Positions 52,901 through 61,072 of a stretch of DNA of 64,000 nucleotides are shown piece after piece. Position 1 is the stretch's first letter. Each line of letters opens with the position of its first letter. The stretch lies in NCBI GenBank assembly GCA_947493175.1, contig CANLQD010000001.1, forward strand, positions 682,001-746,000, read 5' to 3'. The position numbers were made by a program, and so were the translations under genes. The notes below the pieces were generated by a model. That model did no database searches. It had not been told where the DNA came from and saw nothing but the letters and a program-made list of their open reading frames with translations. The DNA is from an uncultured Flavobacteriaceae bacterium (GTDB taxonomy: Bacteria; Bacteroidota; Bacteroidia; Flavobacteriales; Flavobacteriaceae).

Positions 52901-55900
52901 CATATAGTCCCAATCTTTTTTGCCCGGCACCCATTTTTGTACCACCCGATTGCGATGGTCGTATACATATTGGTAGCCCACGTCTTCCATAGCGGCCAGC
53001 AAGGTCGCCAGGTCGGCCGTATGGGGCTCCATCAGGGGCGGTAGTACGTAGCTCAGGTTGCCGTAATCGTCGTATACGTAGTAGGTATCATGTGCAACGG
53101 CCTGTTCCCCATTGTCTAACGTATCGCCATCCGCATTTAAATCTATATCGGCATAGGTACGTTTGAGCAGTACCCGGCCCTGTTTGTCTTTGAACTCTTC
53201 GACGGTATGGTTTTGGGTGGTGCCGTCATGGTTTTCATCGCGCACTACGGTCTTGCTCAGTTCCCCCTCGTCGTACACCCCCAAATCTAGCAGGGTAGGG
53301 TAATAGGTTTTGTTGGTGAAATTTAGGCTTACCCCAAATTTTCGCACTTCTTGGGCCTCGTTGGTTTCATAGGCCATTTCTACTTCGTGGCCGTTGCCCA
53401 ATTTCCAGGTTTCACCGGGGGCCGCCTGTTTCTCGACCCGGTTCAGGGGCGAACGTTCAAAGCCCTGTTGGCTATAGGGGTTGGTCTGTGAAACATCGAT
53501 CCCGATAAAATCATCTTCATAGGCCGCTTTGTAATATTCCCGGGTAGCCTGGGCCATATCCAAGGTACGGTAGCTTCCCAAGGCTCCCTGGGTATCGGGA
53601 AGGGGTACCGGGAGCCACTCCTTGTCCTTACGACCATAGGAGTCGTACCCGATATGCTGTACAATATCGAGCGAATCGGGCGATTGGCGAATGGCAATAT
53701 TCTGAATGGGCCGCCCCAAACCATCGAAATAGGCGATGTCCTGTATGTAGGCGTTGTCTTCGAGAAACTTGGTTCCTGGGACCGAATTGCGCTTTTCTTG
53801 ATAGTTTCGGGTATAGATATAGTTGCGGTCTCCGGAATCATAGGTCGTATCGGGAGTATTGTTGCAACTGCCACCGGGAACCGGAGGGGTACCGCAATCG
53901 TTCTCCAAGGAATAGGCATTGTCGTTACAGTCGTCAATGGGAAGGACCGTTTCGGTCCACCCCGTGCCGGGACTTCCACAATTTTGCTGGCTGCTGACGG
54001 CATGGCCATCACCATCAGCATCAAGGTACCAGGTGCTCGTCTGTGCCACTTGCGCCAAAATCGGATGTCTTTCCGAGGTGCAGCCGGTAGTCGGGCTTAT
54101 GGCCTCAACATAGAAAGTGGTGTCCTGGTCTATATTTGGGCTATAGGAAGATCCCTCTGCCAAGTGGGTGCCTCCCGTAGCTATGGTGTACCAGCGTAGC
54201 GTACCGTTGCCCGATGCGGTCAATTCAATGGTACCGGGGCCGCAGCGGTCTACACTATTTCCGGTCGGGGTCGGTGGTAAGGGGTCCAGGCTAACGGTAA
54301 TCGGTTGCCGGTTTTGGACTGGATAGGCGCAGCCCCCGGAATTATACAAGGTACCCCCGACCCAAAAGGTCTTGGTACCGTCATTTTCCATATCGCTTTG
54401 GTCCAAGTTGATAGAAAGGCTCAGACCCGAACCAATTGCGGTACCGCCCGAGGCGGCCTCATACCAATCAAGGGTATGGCCGGTGCCGCCATTGGTAATG
54501 TTCGCGGCAAGTATAAACGAACCGCTGCCACAACGGTCGGTATTGGTGCTGACATCCTGTAAACTTAAGGAAGGTACCGCCCCGTTGTTTTGATAGGTGG
54601 CGGTGACTTGTCTGCGCTTACTTTCACAATTGTTCTGCACTGCGGATACCCAATAGCTGATATCGTTACCGGCCAGGGTCACCGTTACCGATGTCATGTA
54701 GGAACCTATTTCGTTCACTTCTGGAGTAATGGTATTGGGGCCGGTGGCAGTAGTATACCAAATATGGGAGATCCCGTTACCGCTGGGAGAGGTGGCACTG
54801 AGTTCTACGCTGTTATTTCCACAAGTGTTCGATCCCCCGTTGACCGATGGTGCCGCCGGTGGTGTACCAATGGCTACCGTAATTTCATTAGAGTAAGCGT
54901 TTTGCCCACAGGAAGAGACCCTTCTTCTATAGGTACGGGTAACGGTTTGGTTGTTTCCCGGATTGTATGTGAACGCTGTGGTGCTTGCGCTGCCGATGTT
55001 GTTCCAGGTGCTAGAGCCCTCATTTCTATACTGCCATTGGTAAAGACGGTCTGCACTGTCGCCTCCTGATGCTTCCGACACATTTCCCAATGGGGAAGGG
55101 TCGCCCCCGGAACAGACGGTTTGATCTCCGTTGATGGTACCCCCGCTTAGGGTAGGTCGCACTGTTACGGTAATCTGGTTCGAGGAATAAGCGGCTTGTC
55201 CGCAGGAAACGACCTGCCTGCGATAGGTTCGGGTCACGGTTTGGTTGGCCGGAGGGTCGTAGGCTAGAGCTGAAGCACTTGCCGGGCCAATATTGTTCCA
55301 GCTACTGGAGCCTGTGTTCCGGTATTGCCATTGATAGATCCGGTCGGTGGGATCTCCTCCGCCAGCACTCGAGGAAGACCCTAATGTAGACGGATTGCCG
55401 TTGTAGCAGATGGTCTGGTTCCCATTGATGCTGCCTCCAGAAGGAGCTGCATACAGTGAAATCCTTACTTTGTTAGAGTAGGCGGTGGTACTGCAGGAGG
55501 TGACCTTTCTGCGATACCAACGCGCTGTGGTAAGGTTGTTATTCGGGTTGTAGGTAACGGCATTGGAATTGGCAATATCGGTATACGAACCGTTCTCGCT
55601 ACTGGCAAATTGCCAGGTATAGGTGTAGTTGCTCCCGTCTCCCCCACTGGCACTTGAAGTGCTGGTAAAGGCCTCGGGATCGGTATTGGTACAGATGGTG
55701 GTTCGGGGGTTGCCGATGCCACCACCGTTTAGGGTAAAACTGTTAAAGGTAGCGGTAACCTGTCTTCTAGGACCTTCGCATTGGCCAATCTTTTCGGCTA
55801 CCCAGTAGCTGGTCTGCTCCCCGTTGTTTACCGTAATTTCGGATACGAATTGGCCCGTATTCGAGGTTGATACCGTTTTGCTCGTAACCCCGTTTCCGGT

Positions 55901-56833
55901 GGCCGACGTATACCAAACGTGACTCAGACCTGTTTTTTGATTACTGATGGCGCTCAGTTGTAGACTGTTCGGTGAGGAGCAGTTGTTCTCTTCGTTTCCG
56001 GCTTCAGGCGTTTCTACATTGGCCACATTGACCTGAAGGGACCGTGCCGCGCTTTGGCATCCGTTGGTATTGGTCACCCGTACCGTATAGGCCGTAGAAG
56101 CCGATGGTGCGGTAGCAAAACTGGTACTGTTGGATTTTACCTTGATGCTGCCCTGATACCAATCGTATACCCATCCTGAAGTGGGCCCTGAAATGTTGAA
56201 AGTCGTTGTCTGTCCTGCACAGATGTCCCTTGAAGCGTTTCCTGAAACCACGGGAGCCGAGGGAGCGGTAGGAAAACTTACAGATCGGGATGCCGAGGAG
56301 GCACTCCATTGGCCGCTTGAACCGTTGGAACGGGCCCGCAGGTAGTAGGTGCCGTTGCCGGATGGGGTGTACGTACTAGCGCTGTTAGCAGTGCTGGTAC
56401 CGCTTGAATTGGTCCCCTGCCAGTACCAGGTAACCCCGGAGGGCGGTGTACCTCGAGATAGTGTAACGGCACAGTTGGCCGTTGTTGCCGTGGGTGTATC
56501 TGGCGTTGGTACGGTAATGTTAACCGTTTTTGTCCCTACCCGGGAGTAGTTGTCCAATTGCACCCGTACGTTAAAGCTCCCGAAACCGGTCGCCTGTACC
56601 TGTATCGACGAGCCCGTAGTACTTCCCTGAATCGCGGCGCCACTTCCTTCGATCCACCAAGAGATACTGCTATACGAAGTGAATACTTGGTAGGTTTTGG
56701 TCTGGCCATTGGCAATGACGTTGTCGCCCGAAATGGTGACATTTTGCTGTGCCCTTGCGTGAACGGTGCCCATCAACCAAAGAAGAACAAGGAGCAATGG
56801 GGTATGTATCAAAGAAATACGTATCGGTTTCAT
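49928..56833 (-). CDS. Rhs polymorphic toxin protein with Ig-like repeats and unknown C-terminal tip
   Basis: This 2301-residue protein begins with a Sec signal (LIHTPLLLVLLWLMGTVHAR, ending AQQ). Residues ~30-990 are Ig/PKD-like modules with three ~95-residue repeats (GGSINGNQTICYNG, YQWQYRN, RTYRRQVVSCGQ) and a cysteine module (WYLDADGDGHAVSSQQNCG). A DUF6443-like region starts near 1000 (AYFDGLGRPIQNIAIRQSPD). YD/Rhs repeats follow, with the Rhs core [19 protein letters not shown] near 1960 and DPDGMSP near 2005. The tip (~2010-2301) is unrelated to the orphan tip downstream and ends in YFSIGINPWKRSIFHEGPGF. The toxin activity is not recognised. There is no T9SS domain, PAAR or VgrG, so the export route is open. 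Confidence 0.93.
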   Translation of the reverse strand: MKPIRISLIHTPLLLVLLWLMGTVHARAQQNVTISGDNVIANGQTKTYQVFTSYSSISWWIEGSGAAIQGSTTGSSIQVQATGFGSFNVRVQLDNYSRVGTKTVNITVPTPDTPTATTANCAVTLSRGTPPSGVTWYWQGTNSSGTSTANSASTYTPSGNGTYYLRARSNGSSGQWSASSASRSVSFPTAPSAPVVSGNASRDICAGQTTTFNISGPTSGWVYDWYQGSIKVKSNSTSFATAPSASTAYTVRVTNTNGCQSAARSLQVNVANVETPEAGNEENNCSSPNSLQLSAISNQKTGLSHVWYTSATGNGVTSKTVSTSNTGQFVSEITVNNGEQTSYWVAEKIGQCEGPRRQVTATFNSFTLNGGGIGNPRTTICTNTDPEAFTSTSSASGGDGSNYTYTWQFASSENGSYTDIANSNAVTYNPNNNLTTARWYRRKVTSCSTTAYSNKVRISLYAAPSGGSINGNQTICYNGNPSTLGSSSSAGGGDPTDRIYQWQYRNTGSSSWNNIGPASASALAYDPPANQTVTRTYRRQVVSCGQAAYSSNQITVTVRPTLSGGTINGDQTVCSGGDPSPLGNVSEASGGDSADRLYQWQYRNEGSSTWNNIGSASTTAFTYNPGNNQTVTRTYRRRVSSCGQNAYSNEITVAIGTPPAAPSVNGGSNTCGNNSVELSATSPSGNGISHIWYTTATGPNTITPEVNEIGSYMTSVTVTLAGNDISYWVSAVQNNCESKRRQVTATYQNNGAVPSLSLQDVSTNTDRCGSGSFILAANITNGGTGHTLDWYEAASGGTAIGSGLSLSINLDQSDMENDGTKTFWVGGTLYNSGGCAYPVQNRQPITVSLDPLPPTPTGNSVDRCGPGTIELTASGNGTLRWYTIATGGTHLAEGSSYSPNIDQDTTFYVEAISPTTGCTSERHPILAQVAQTSTWYLDADGDGHAVSSQQNCGSPGTGWTETVLPIDDCNDNAYSLENDCGTPPVPGGSCNNTPDTTYDSGDRNYIYTRNYQEKRNSVPGTKFLEDNAYIQDIAYFDGLGRPIQNIAIRQSPDSLDIVQHIGYDSYGRKDKEWLPVPLPDTQGALGSYRTLDMAQATREYYKAAYEDDFIGIDVSQTNPYSQQGFERSPLNRVEKQAAPGETWKLGNGHEVEMAYETNEAQEVRKFGVSLNFTNKTYYPTLLDLGVYDEGELSKTVVRDENHDGTTQNHTVEEFKDKQGRVLLKRTYADIDLNADGDTLDNGEQAVAHDTYYVYDDYGNLSYVLPPLMEPHTADLATLLAAMEDVGYQYVYDHRNRVVQKWVPGKKDWDYMVYNNLDQPVMTQDANLRANNEWLFTKYDVHGRVAYTGIAINAETREQAQVYVSGLAGVLWVTRTDQAITVGGATLYYTNDGYPKNTISEVQTISYYDSYDNLNLPAGVPGSITILGSSPAETQSDQVHGLPTLSQVKVLEVDGPNNWIHALTYYDDKGRAVYAYSQNAFLGTVDIVENQLDFTGKPTKVRTTHTRNGATIVTIDNFTYDHTGRLLAQTQCVGDGTLGNVCPGASDNAIPPILDLTGQTVNTPQSATQRIFTTDGVLEAGTQLTLVPGGGNTGDQELIVLNEYDALGQLQVKKVGGEAAATVTNSVGLQQTTHAYNVRGWLTQLNDLTNLGDQLFAFGLKYHDSDVTGKELYNGNISQTFWKTASVQTGTNDISDSYTYTYDALNRITKAEDNTGHYDLDLVQYDKNGNIEQLQRQGHTNVAATEFGLMDDLSYTYSGNQLERVSDLDGATTGFVDGNPGGGTDYTYDQNGNMVSDLNKGITAIEYNHLDLPTKVTINGNGNVGNIVYIYDATGAKLRKIATDTGESSVTHTDYAGNYIYEGNATATTLQFFSQPEGYVKVDNGQYGYVYQYTDHLGNVRLSYTRDPADGGLEIVEENNYYPFGLKHRGYNTLTSALGNDVAQRWKFGGKEYQADMDLAWYDVSARNYDPALGRWMNLDPLAEQMRRHSPYNYAFDNPVFFIDPDGMSPVVGSNGYTDITADEASMYGIHVSGGGGTVDITNLNTGKVVTMSSSDYNEVVMANRSGVTSGNNGGGGSSDGECKTGDCFEAYFRVQAQMIQAELNAMNPVKAVKKGLVDGAKNILSDTWDSVVQQFERAIDDPIGEWQKGFDSSGGVSGIIGGGPYQLYRTLKGSYDFGYNTATTLLNGDPYGAGYAVGNYYSGAALGSVTGLGIGYVGVNFRSAVGQYFYMTSTPKSRLFYQDVTHRSTTFIRKDILLYGKMGIKDYRTVYFNYKVGNKYFSIGINPWKRSIFHEGPGFYK
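50664..50980 (-). repeat. Rhs core/tip-junction repeat, copy in the full Rhs gene
   Basis: This is the partner of 48769-49085 (offset 1895 bp, no gaps). The two copies differ mainly in the last ~25 codons, where the tips begin to diverge (SGGGGTVDITNLN here against [13 protein letters not shown]). Confidence 0.9.
51284..51358 (-). repeat. Rhs core segment copied into the cassette-end repeats
   Basis: This 75-bp coding segment (YDATGAKLRKIATDTGESS) lies inside the intact Rhs gene. It recurs at 49151-49224 and 47127-47201, where it is out of any reading frame and followed by unrelated sequence. Confidence 0.85.
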
Positions 56834-56874
56834 ATGCTGAAAAATAGGGGTGGTTAGGTTTGTTGGTTTGCTGT

Positions 56875-59800
56875 TTATTGCTGGTCGTTCTCGCCTTGGT
56901 AATGGTATTGGTAGTCACTTACCAAATGGTTGTCACCATCACGTACCTCTTTTAAACGATTGTGGGCATCGTAGCTATAGTACATGGTATACCCCCTGGC
57001 ATCGGTAACGCTGGTAACCCCGATCAAGGGTATGTAGGTATAGCTGGTGACCATGGCATTGGGGAGCCCGTCCCGAACCTTTTGAAGTTCGGCCCGTATC
57101 TCGGCATCGGTCTTGGAAACGTCGTTGATCACCGTCAGGTCTACCCCTGTGGCCAATACTTGGTCGTAAGTGGCATTTTCAATTTTCGCTACCGGATATT
57201 GGTGTCGATACCCCCAGAGATAAGCAATTTTGACACCCTGCTCCTTGGAAACCTCGAGTGGATTCCCATAGGTATCATAGCGATGATAGTTCAACCGGTT
57301 TTCCATGGGATTTTCAACAGCGTCGAATGTGCCTTTTAGAGTGCGAACAGACCCCGGCCATATGTTATCGGACAATACGCTTTCGTCGCCGTCCCAATCT
57401 TGGTAATAGGTTCGCTGTATCGTTTTTTGCCCATTTACCGTGGTTTCTGTTTGAATGGGTTCCGCTATTCTATATACCGAAGGTGACCTTAGTCTACCAA
57501 AAAGTTGTATTTCGTTGGAACTCAATTCAGGAGCGCCCAATGAGTTGGGGAGCGCCGCATCAATCGGATAATAGGTCCTTGTAATTACCTCTTCCCCTTT
57601 GCTATTGGTAAGCCGACTAAGTGTACGTTGGTAATGCGAGCTATTGTTATATTCAAATTCTTGTACCGTTGTCAAAGGATTGCTGCCATTCGCATCCCAA
57701 ATAGTTTGGGTGGTTCCTACCTGTTGTATCACATTGGAGTAATAGGGATATAGCTGAAATTTCATGGCATCACAAAACCAATAGGTAGCACCCGCCTCGG
57801 CGACCACATAAACGGGAAGCTCTTTGCTTGCGCTAATTACCCGATCAGTGTTCTCGTAGAGTCTAAAAAGATTAAACTGATTATCTTCTATTCCGTTGAT
57901 CCTGTAATCATTTTTGGTTTCAGATATCAGCACATAGTTATCCCCGACCCGTTTGTATTCTTCCTGCTTCTTTAACAGACCATTGTGGGGTACTCGAATG
58001 GGTGGGAATTTATGATAGCTATCTTCATAATCAATAGGAGCTAGTGATCTAAAGTGGTCGGACTGGTTGTGAAAATATTTAACGGTTTTTCCATTATCTC
58101 CACTGTTGCCCTCTTGGGTAATCGTTACCTGATCGTAGCCCACATACGAACCATGGTCCTTGGAAAATACGTTATGTGAAGTAGCAGAACCTATCGTTAC
58201 CGGCAGTGCCCCGTATACATCTTGATCCGAGTATTTTTTGATTGCTAAATCTAAAACAGCTATTTGGTGAATGGCAAAATTGGGCAAAGTCTTTATTTTA
58301 CCATATGATTTTTCTACTACGGTACCGTCGGTTAGCGTATCTTTATAATGATAGTCATAGTTTCTCTTCGTAACTACACTACCATCATTATCATAGTCGG
58401 TAATCGAGGCTACGCGTAAACCGCCACCTATGGAATATTGTTTATCAGCACTTACGTCTACATCTTCCCATTCAGCTTTTATATCTGCCGATCCATAGTA
58501 AAGACCATTATCGCTGTCAAAAAACGCCTTGATCTTATATTCATCATCTGTCAGCTTGAATTGCGTATTTACATCATACCGCCATTCTTCACTCCAAGTA
58601 TAGTTAATAACCGCACCATAATTCAAATTTTGTTCCACGGTCACATTATCCCAATCTAGGTTATCTGATGGAATGGTGAACCTAGGCCTCATTAAATTGC
58701 CATTTACATCGGTAAATTCTACATAGAATTTTTCCTGCCAATTTGGTCTTTGAGGTTTCGAATTGGCATATTGACCATTATTGAAAGAAGTACTCCAACC
58801 CGTAAATGTCACATTGAAGGTTAGTTTTAGCACCCCGAATCTATTTGGTTCAATACTAATCTCATCGACTATGGTATCTTTCTCGGCAGCGGATACTCGG
58901 CTAGCCCTTTTCGAAATAGGAACTGCAGGGATAGGGGCATCATTAAAGTTTCCATTGTCGTCGTAGGTGTTCAGTTCATAATCAAACTCTGTGGAACCTT
59001 TGGTCGGATAGTGGATCTTCTTTAGGCTGAAGATTTTGGCAAAGTTTTCGGAAGGAAGGCGTTTTGCCTTTTTTTCTTGATCAAAGATAGAGTACTGCGA
59101 TACATGGCTATAGATATAAGGAATAAATATATCTCGATTGTACGCTCCGTTATAAAACCCCCAATAATCCTGCCCCATGTAAGTTTTATTGGGAACAAAG
59201 CTTTCATTGAAGTATTCGAAGGAATGTGTACTAATATTATTTTCCGTTACGGCATCCAATCGCAAACGTAGGTTCAAATCGGGGTAATTGTTATCCAAGG
59301 CCGCTATTTCCTGGCCATAGTCACCATTCGCCAACGATATGTTTCGATAATCGTAGTTCTTTTCGGTTCCAAAGTAACAGTAGCTAAAATCGTAGGTGTT
59401 GACAACTTCTTCTCTTGAATTTAGAATTTCAATAGATTCCAAATAACTGGAAGGCATATCCTTTCGAACCCCAGGAGCAGAGTAGTTCATTTTTAATTCC
59501 TGTGTTTTGATGCCATCGGACTTGTACAACCCAATATGGGTCAAAAATACATTGGTCGATTCTGTTATGGGTCCTGGAAAAACGTCATAGCTGTAGGAAG
59601 GGGCACTAGAACCGCCTGTTGTGGCGGCATAAGTTTGCGTAAACGATCGAAAAGGCCTGTTCTTTCCTGAAGTGTCATAATCAAACTCCGCGATATTTCC
59701 ATAAATATCTGTTACACGCTTTAGATGCCAAGCAGATACGATGTCAGCTATATTAGCACCATTAGGATAACGGGTAATCGTACGAACGCTGAACTCGTAG

Positions 59801-60516
59801 ACCATACCATCTTCGGTACTAATTTCGAAGTCGGGCGTTCCTGTTCCGGGACCTATCGTACGTACACGAATCCCCTTTTTATTAAGAAGTTTTATACCAC
59901 CATCGTTTTCGAAAACAAAAGAACCTGAATACCCATTGAAATTAAAGTAAAACATATCCGGTAGGTAATCGCGGTCATTATAAACAGCACCTGATCTGGG
60001 CAACAAGTTATAATCTGTAGGAGTGTCATTAAGACCGGTAGGAAAAAGGCAAATTTCTTCCATACCATTAAGAGGATTCAATGAACTTACAAACGGGTGT
60101 GTATCCGGATTCCACGCCCCATTGATAGGGTCTCTTTCCGGAGGAAGGTTCGGATGCCGTTTATCATTGTAATAGTACCCAAAGCCAGTCACGAAATCAT
60201 CAAGTCCATTAACACTTCTTGTGATAGCCCCACCGACATTCAAAGCCCAGCCCAATCCTACTGTACTGGCTTCCTCAGTTACCTGAATCCCGCCTGTCGC
60301 ATAACTAATTGAAACAGGTATTGAAATACCTCCCTCGGTCATGGTGTAAAGTGGTACAGACACATTAGGAAGCCCACTATACTCCGATACCGGTGTAACG
60401 ACCGATTTAAATAAGGAGGCAACGTTCGGATTGGGCGGTACGATTTGTTTAAAATCGGTCTGCCCGAAAGCCATGGTAACAAATACAAAACAGAAAAGAA
60501 TGGATATTTTTTTCAT
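56875..60516 (-). CDS. Rhs/YD-repeat shell protein without toxin tip
   Basis: This protein of about 1213 residues starts at the ATG before KKISILFCFVFVTMAFGQ (60516), a Sec signal; an upstream in-frame ATG at 60543 is less likely. The opening ISIPVSISYATGGIQVTEEA and VGLGWALNVGGAITRSVNGL is the SpvB/Rhs-like N-terminal barrel start. A long beta-rich body leads to a few YD repeats (YDAHNRLKEVRDGDNHLVSD) and then stops, without core, peptidase motif or tip. It starts 80 nt after the coiled-coil gene and ends 41 nt before the toxin gene. It may supply part of the Rhs cage or a carrier for the toxin. Confidence 0.85.
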   Translation of the reverse strand: MKKISILFCFVFVTMAFGQTDFKQIVPPNPNVASLFKSVVTPVSEYSGLPNVSVPLYTMTEGGISIPVSISYATGGIQVTEEASTVGLGWALNVGGAITRSVNGLDDFVTGFGYYYNDKRHPNLPPERDPINGAWNPDTHPFVSSLNPLNGMEEICLFPTGLNDTPTDYNLLPRSGAVYNDRDYLPDMFYFNFNGYSGSFVFENDGGIKLLNKKGIRVRTIGPGTGTPDFEISTEDGMVYEFSVRTITRYPNGANIADIVSAWHLKRVTDIYGNIAEFDYDTSGKNRPFRSFTQTYAATTGGSSAPSYSYDVFPGPITESTNVFLTHIGLYKSDGIKTQELKMNYSAPGVRKDMPSSYLESIEILNSREEVVNTYDFSYCYFGTEKNYDYRNISLANGDYGQEIAALDNNYPDLNLRLRLDAVTENNISTHSFEYFNESFVPNKTYMGQDYWGFYNGAYNRDIFIPYIYSHVSQYSIFDQEKKAKRLPSENFAKIFSLKKIHYPTKGSTEFDYELNTYDDNGNFNDAPIPAVPISKRASRVSAAEKDTIVDEISIEPNRFGVLKLTFNVTFTGWSTSFNNGQYANSKPQRPNWQEKFYVEFTDVNGNLMRPRFTIPSDNLDWDNVTVEQNLNYGAVINYTWSEEWRYDVNTQFKLTDDEYKIKAFFDSDNGLYYGSADIKAEWEDVDVSADKQYSIGGGLRVASITDYDNDGSVVTKRNYDYHYKDTLTDGTVVEKSYGKIKTLPNFAIHQIAVLDLAIKKYSDQDVYGALPVTIGSATSHNVFSKDHGSYVGYDQVTITQEGNSGDNGKTVKYFHNQSDHFRSLAPIDYEDSYHKFPPIRVPHNGLLKKQEEYKRVGDNYVLISETKNDYRINGIEDNQFNLFRLYENTDRVISASKELPVYVVAEAGATYWFCDAMKFQLYPYYSNVIQQVGTTQTIWDANGSNPLTTVQEFEYNNSSHYQRTLSRLTNSKGEEVITRTYYPIDAALPNSLGAPELSSNEIQLFGRLRSPSVYRIAEPIQTETTVNGQKTIQRTYYQDWDGDESVLSDNIWPGSVRTLKGTFDAVENPMENRLNYHRYDTYGNPLEVSKEQGVKIAYLWGYRHQYPVAKIENATYDQVLATGVDLTVINDVSKTDAEIRAELQKVRDGLPNAMVTSYTYIPLIGVTSVTDARGYTMYYSYDAHNRLKEVRDGDNHLVSDYQYHYQGENDQQ

Positions 60517-60596
60517 TGGTTGTTGCTTAGTAATAGGGAACAATTGGCAATCGCTCCTTTTTTGGTTGTGATGTATTATATTTTGATACGGTATTC

Positions 60597-61052
60597 CTAT
60601 TTTTTATCCTGGGAAGCCTTCAACACCTCGATCCGCTGCTGCAGCTCCTTTCGTCTTTGGTCGTGCTCCAGGATGTAAAGCGTAAGCTCCTCGACCTTCT
60701 CCAACAGCAGGCGGTTCATCTCGGCCAGGGCAATGCCGTTCTCGGCTACTTCGGCCGCCGAGGGAATGTTCGGCAGGTGCCCCTTCTGGCGAATATGGAA
60801 GGTGATCTCTTCCAAGGTCGGCAACGCGTGTTCGTCGGTAAAAACGTAGTCGGGCCAATTCGTTTGGTTCACGTGTACCTCCCGGGAGCGTAGCGTACCG
60901 TCGACGGCCAGGCGGTAGCCGGCCTGGGCCGATGTGCCGATGCCTACGTTATCGGTGGTATATTCGATGGTGTTACCGTTAGGGGTCCAATACTGTTGTG
61001 CGGACATAAGGGCGCCCGTACACATACAAAGTGTGATCAATAGCTTTTTCAT
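60597..61052 (-). CDS. Small secreted coiled-coil protein of the Rhs island
   Basis: This 151-residue protein has a Sec signal (KKLLITLCMCTGALMSAQ), a short NVGIGTSAQAGYRLAVDGTL module and a C-terminal coiled coil (EMNRLLLEKVEELTLYILEH to the end). The same module and tail form the C terminus of the protein at 61073-63610, so the two are paralogous in their last ~120 residues. NVGIGTxxPxxxLxVxG is the head of tail-fibre-like C-terminal modules. It may trimerise. Function unknown. Confidence 0.8.
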   Translation of the reverse strand: MKKLLITLCMCTGALMSAQQYWTPNGNTIEYTTDNVGIGTSAQAGYRLAVDGTLRSREVHVNQTNWPDYVFTDEHALPTLEEITFHIRQKGHLPNIPSAAEVAENGIALAEMNRLLLEKVEELTLYILEHDQRRKELQQRIEVLKASQDKK

Positions 61053-61072
61053 GTTGTTTGGAATGGGTTCGG

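Noticed and set aside
49928..56833. Type VI secretion effector
   Set aside because: The Rhs protein has a Sec signal and no PAAR or VgrG, and no T6SS genes are in the window.
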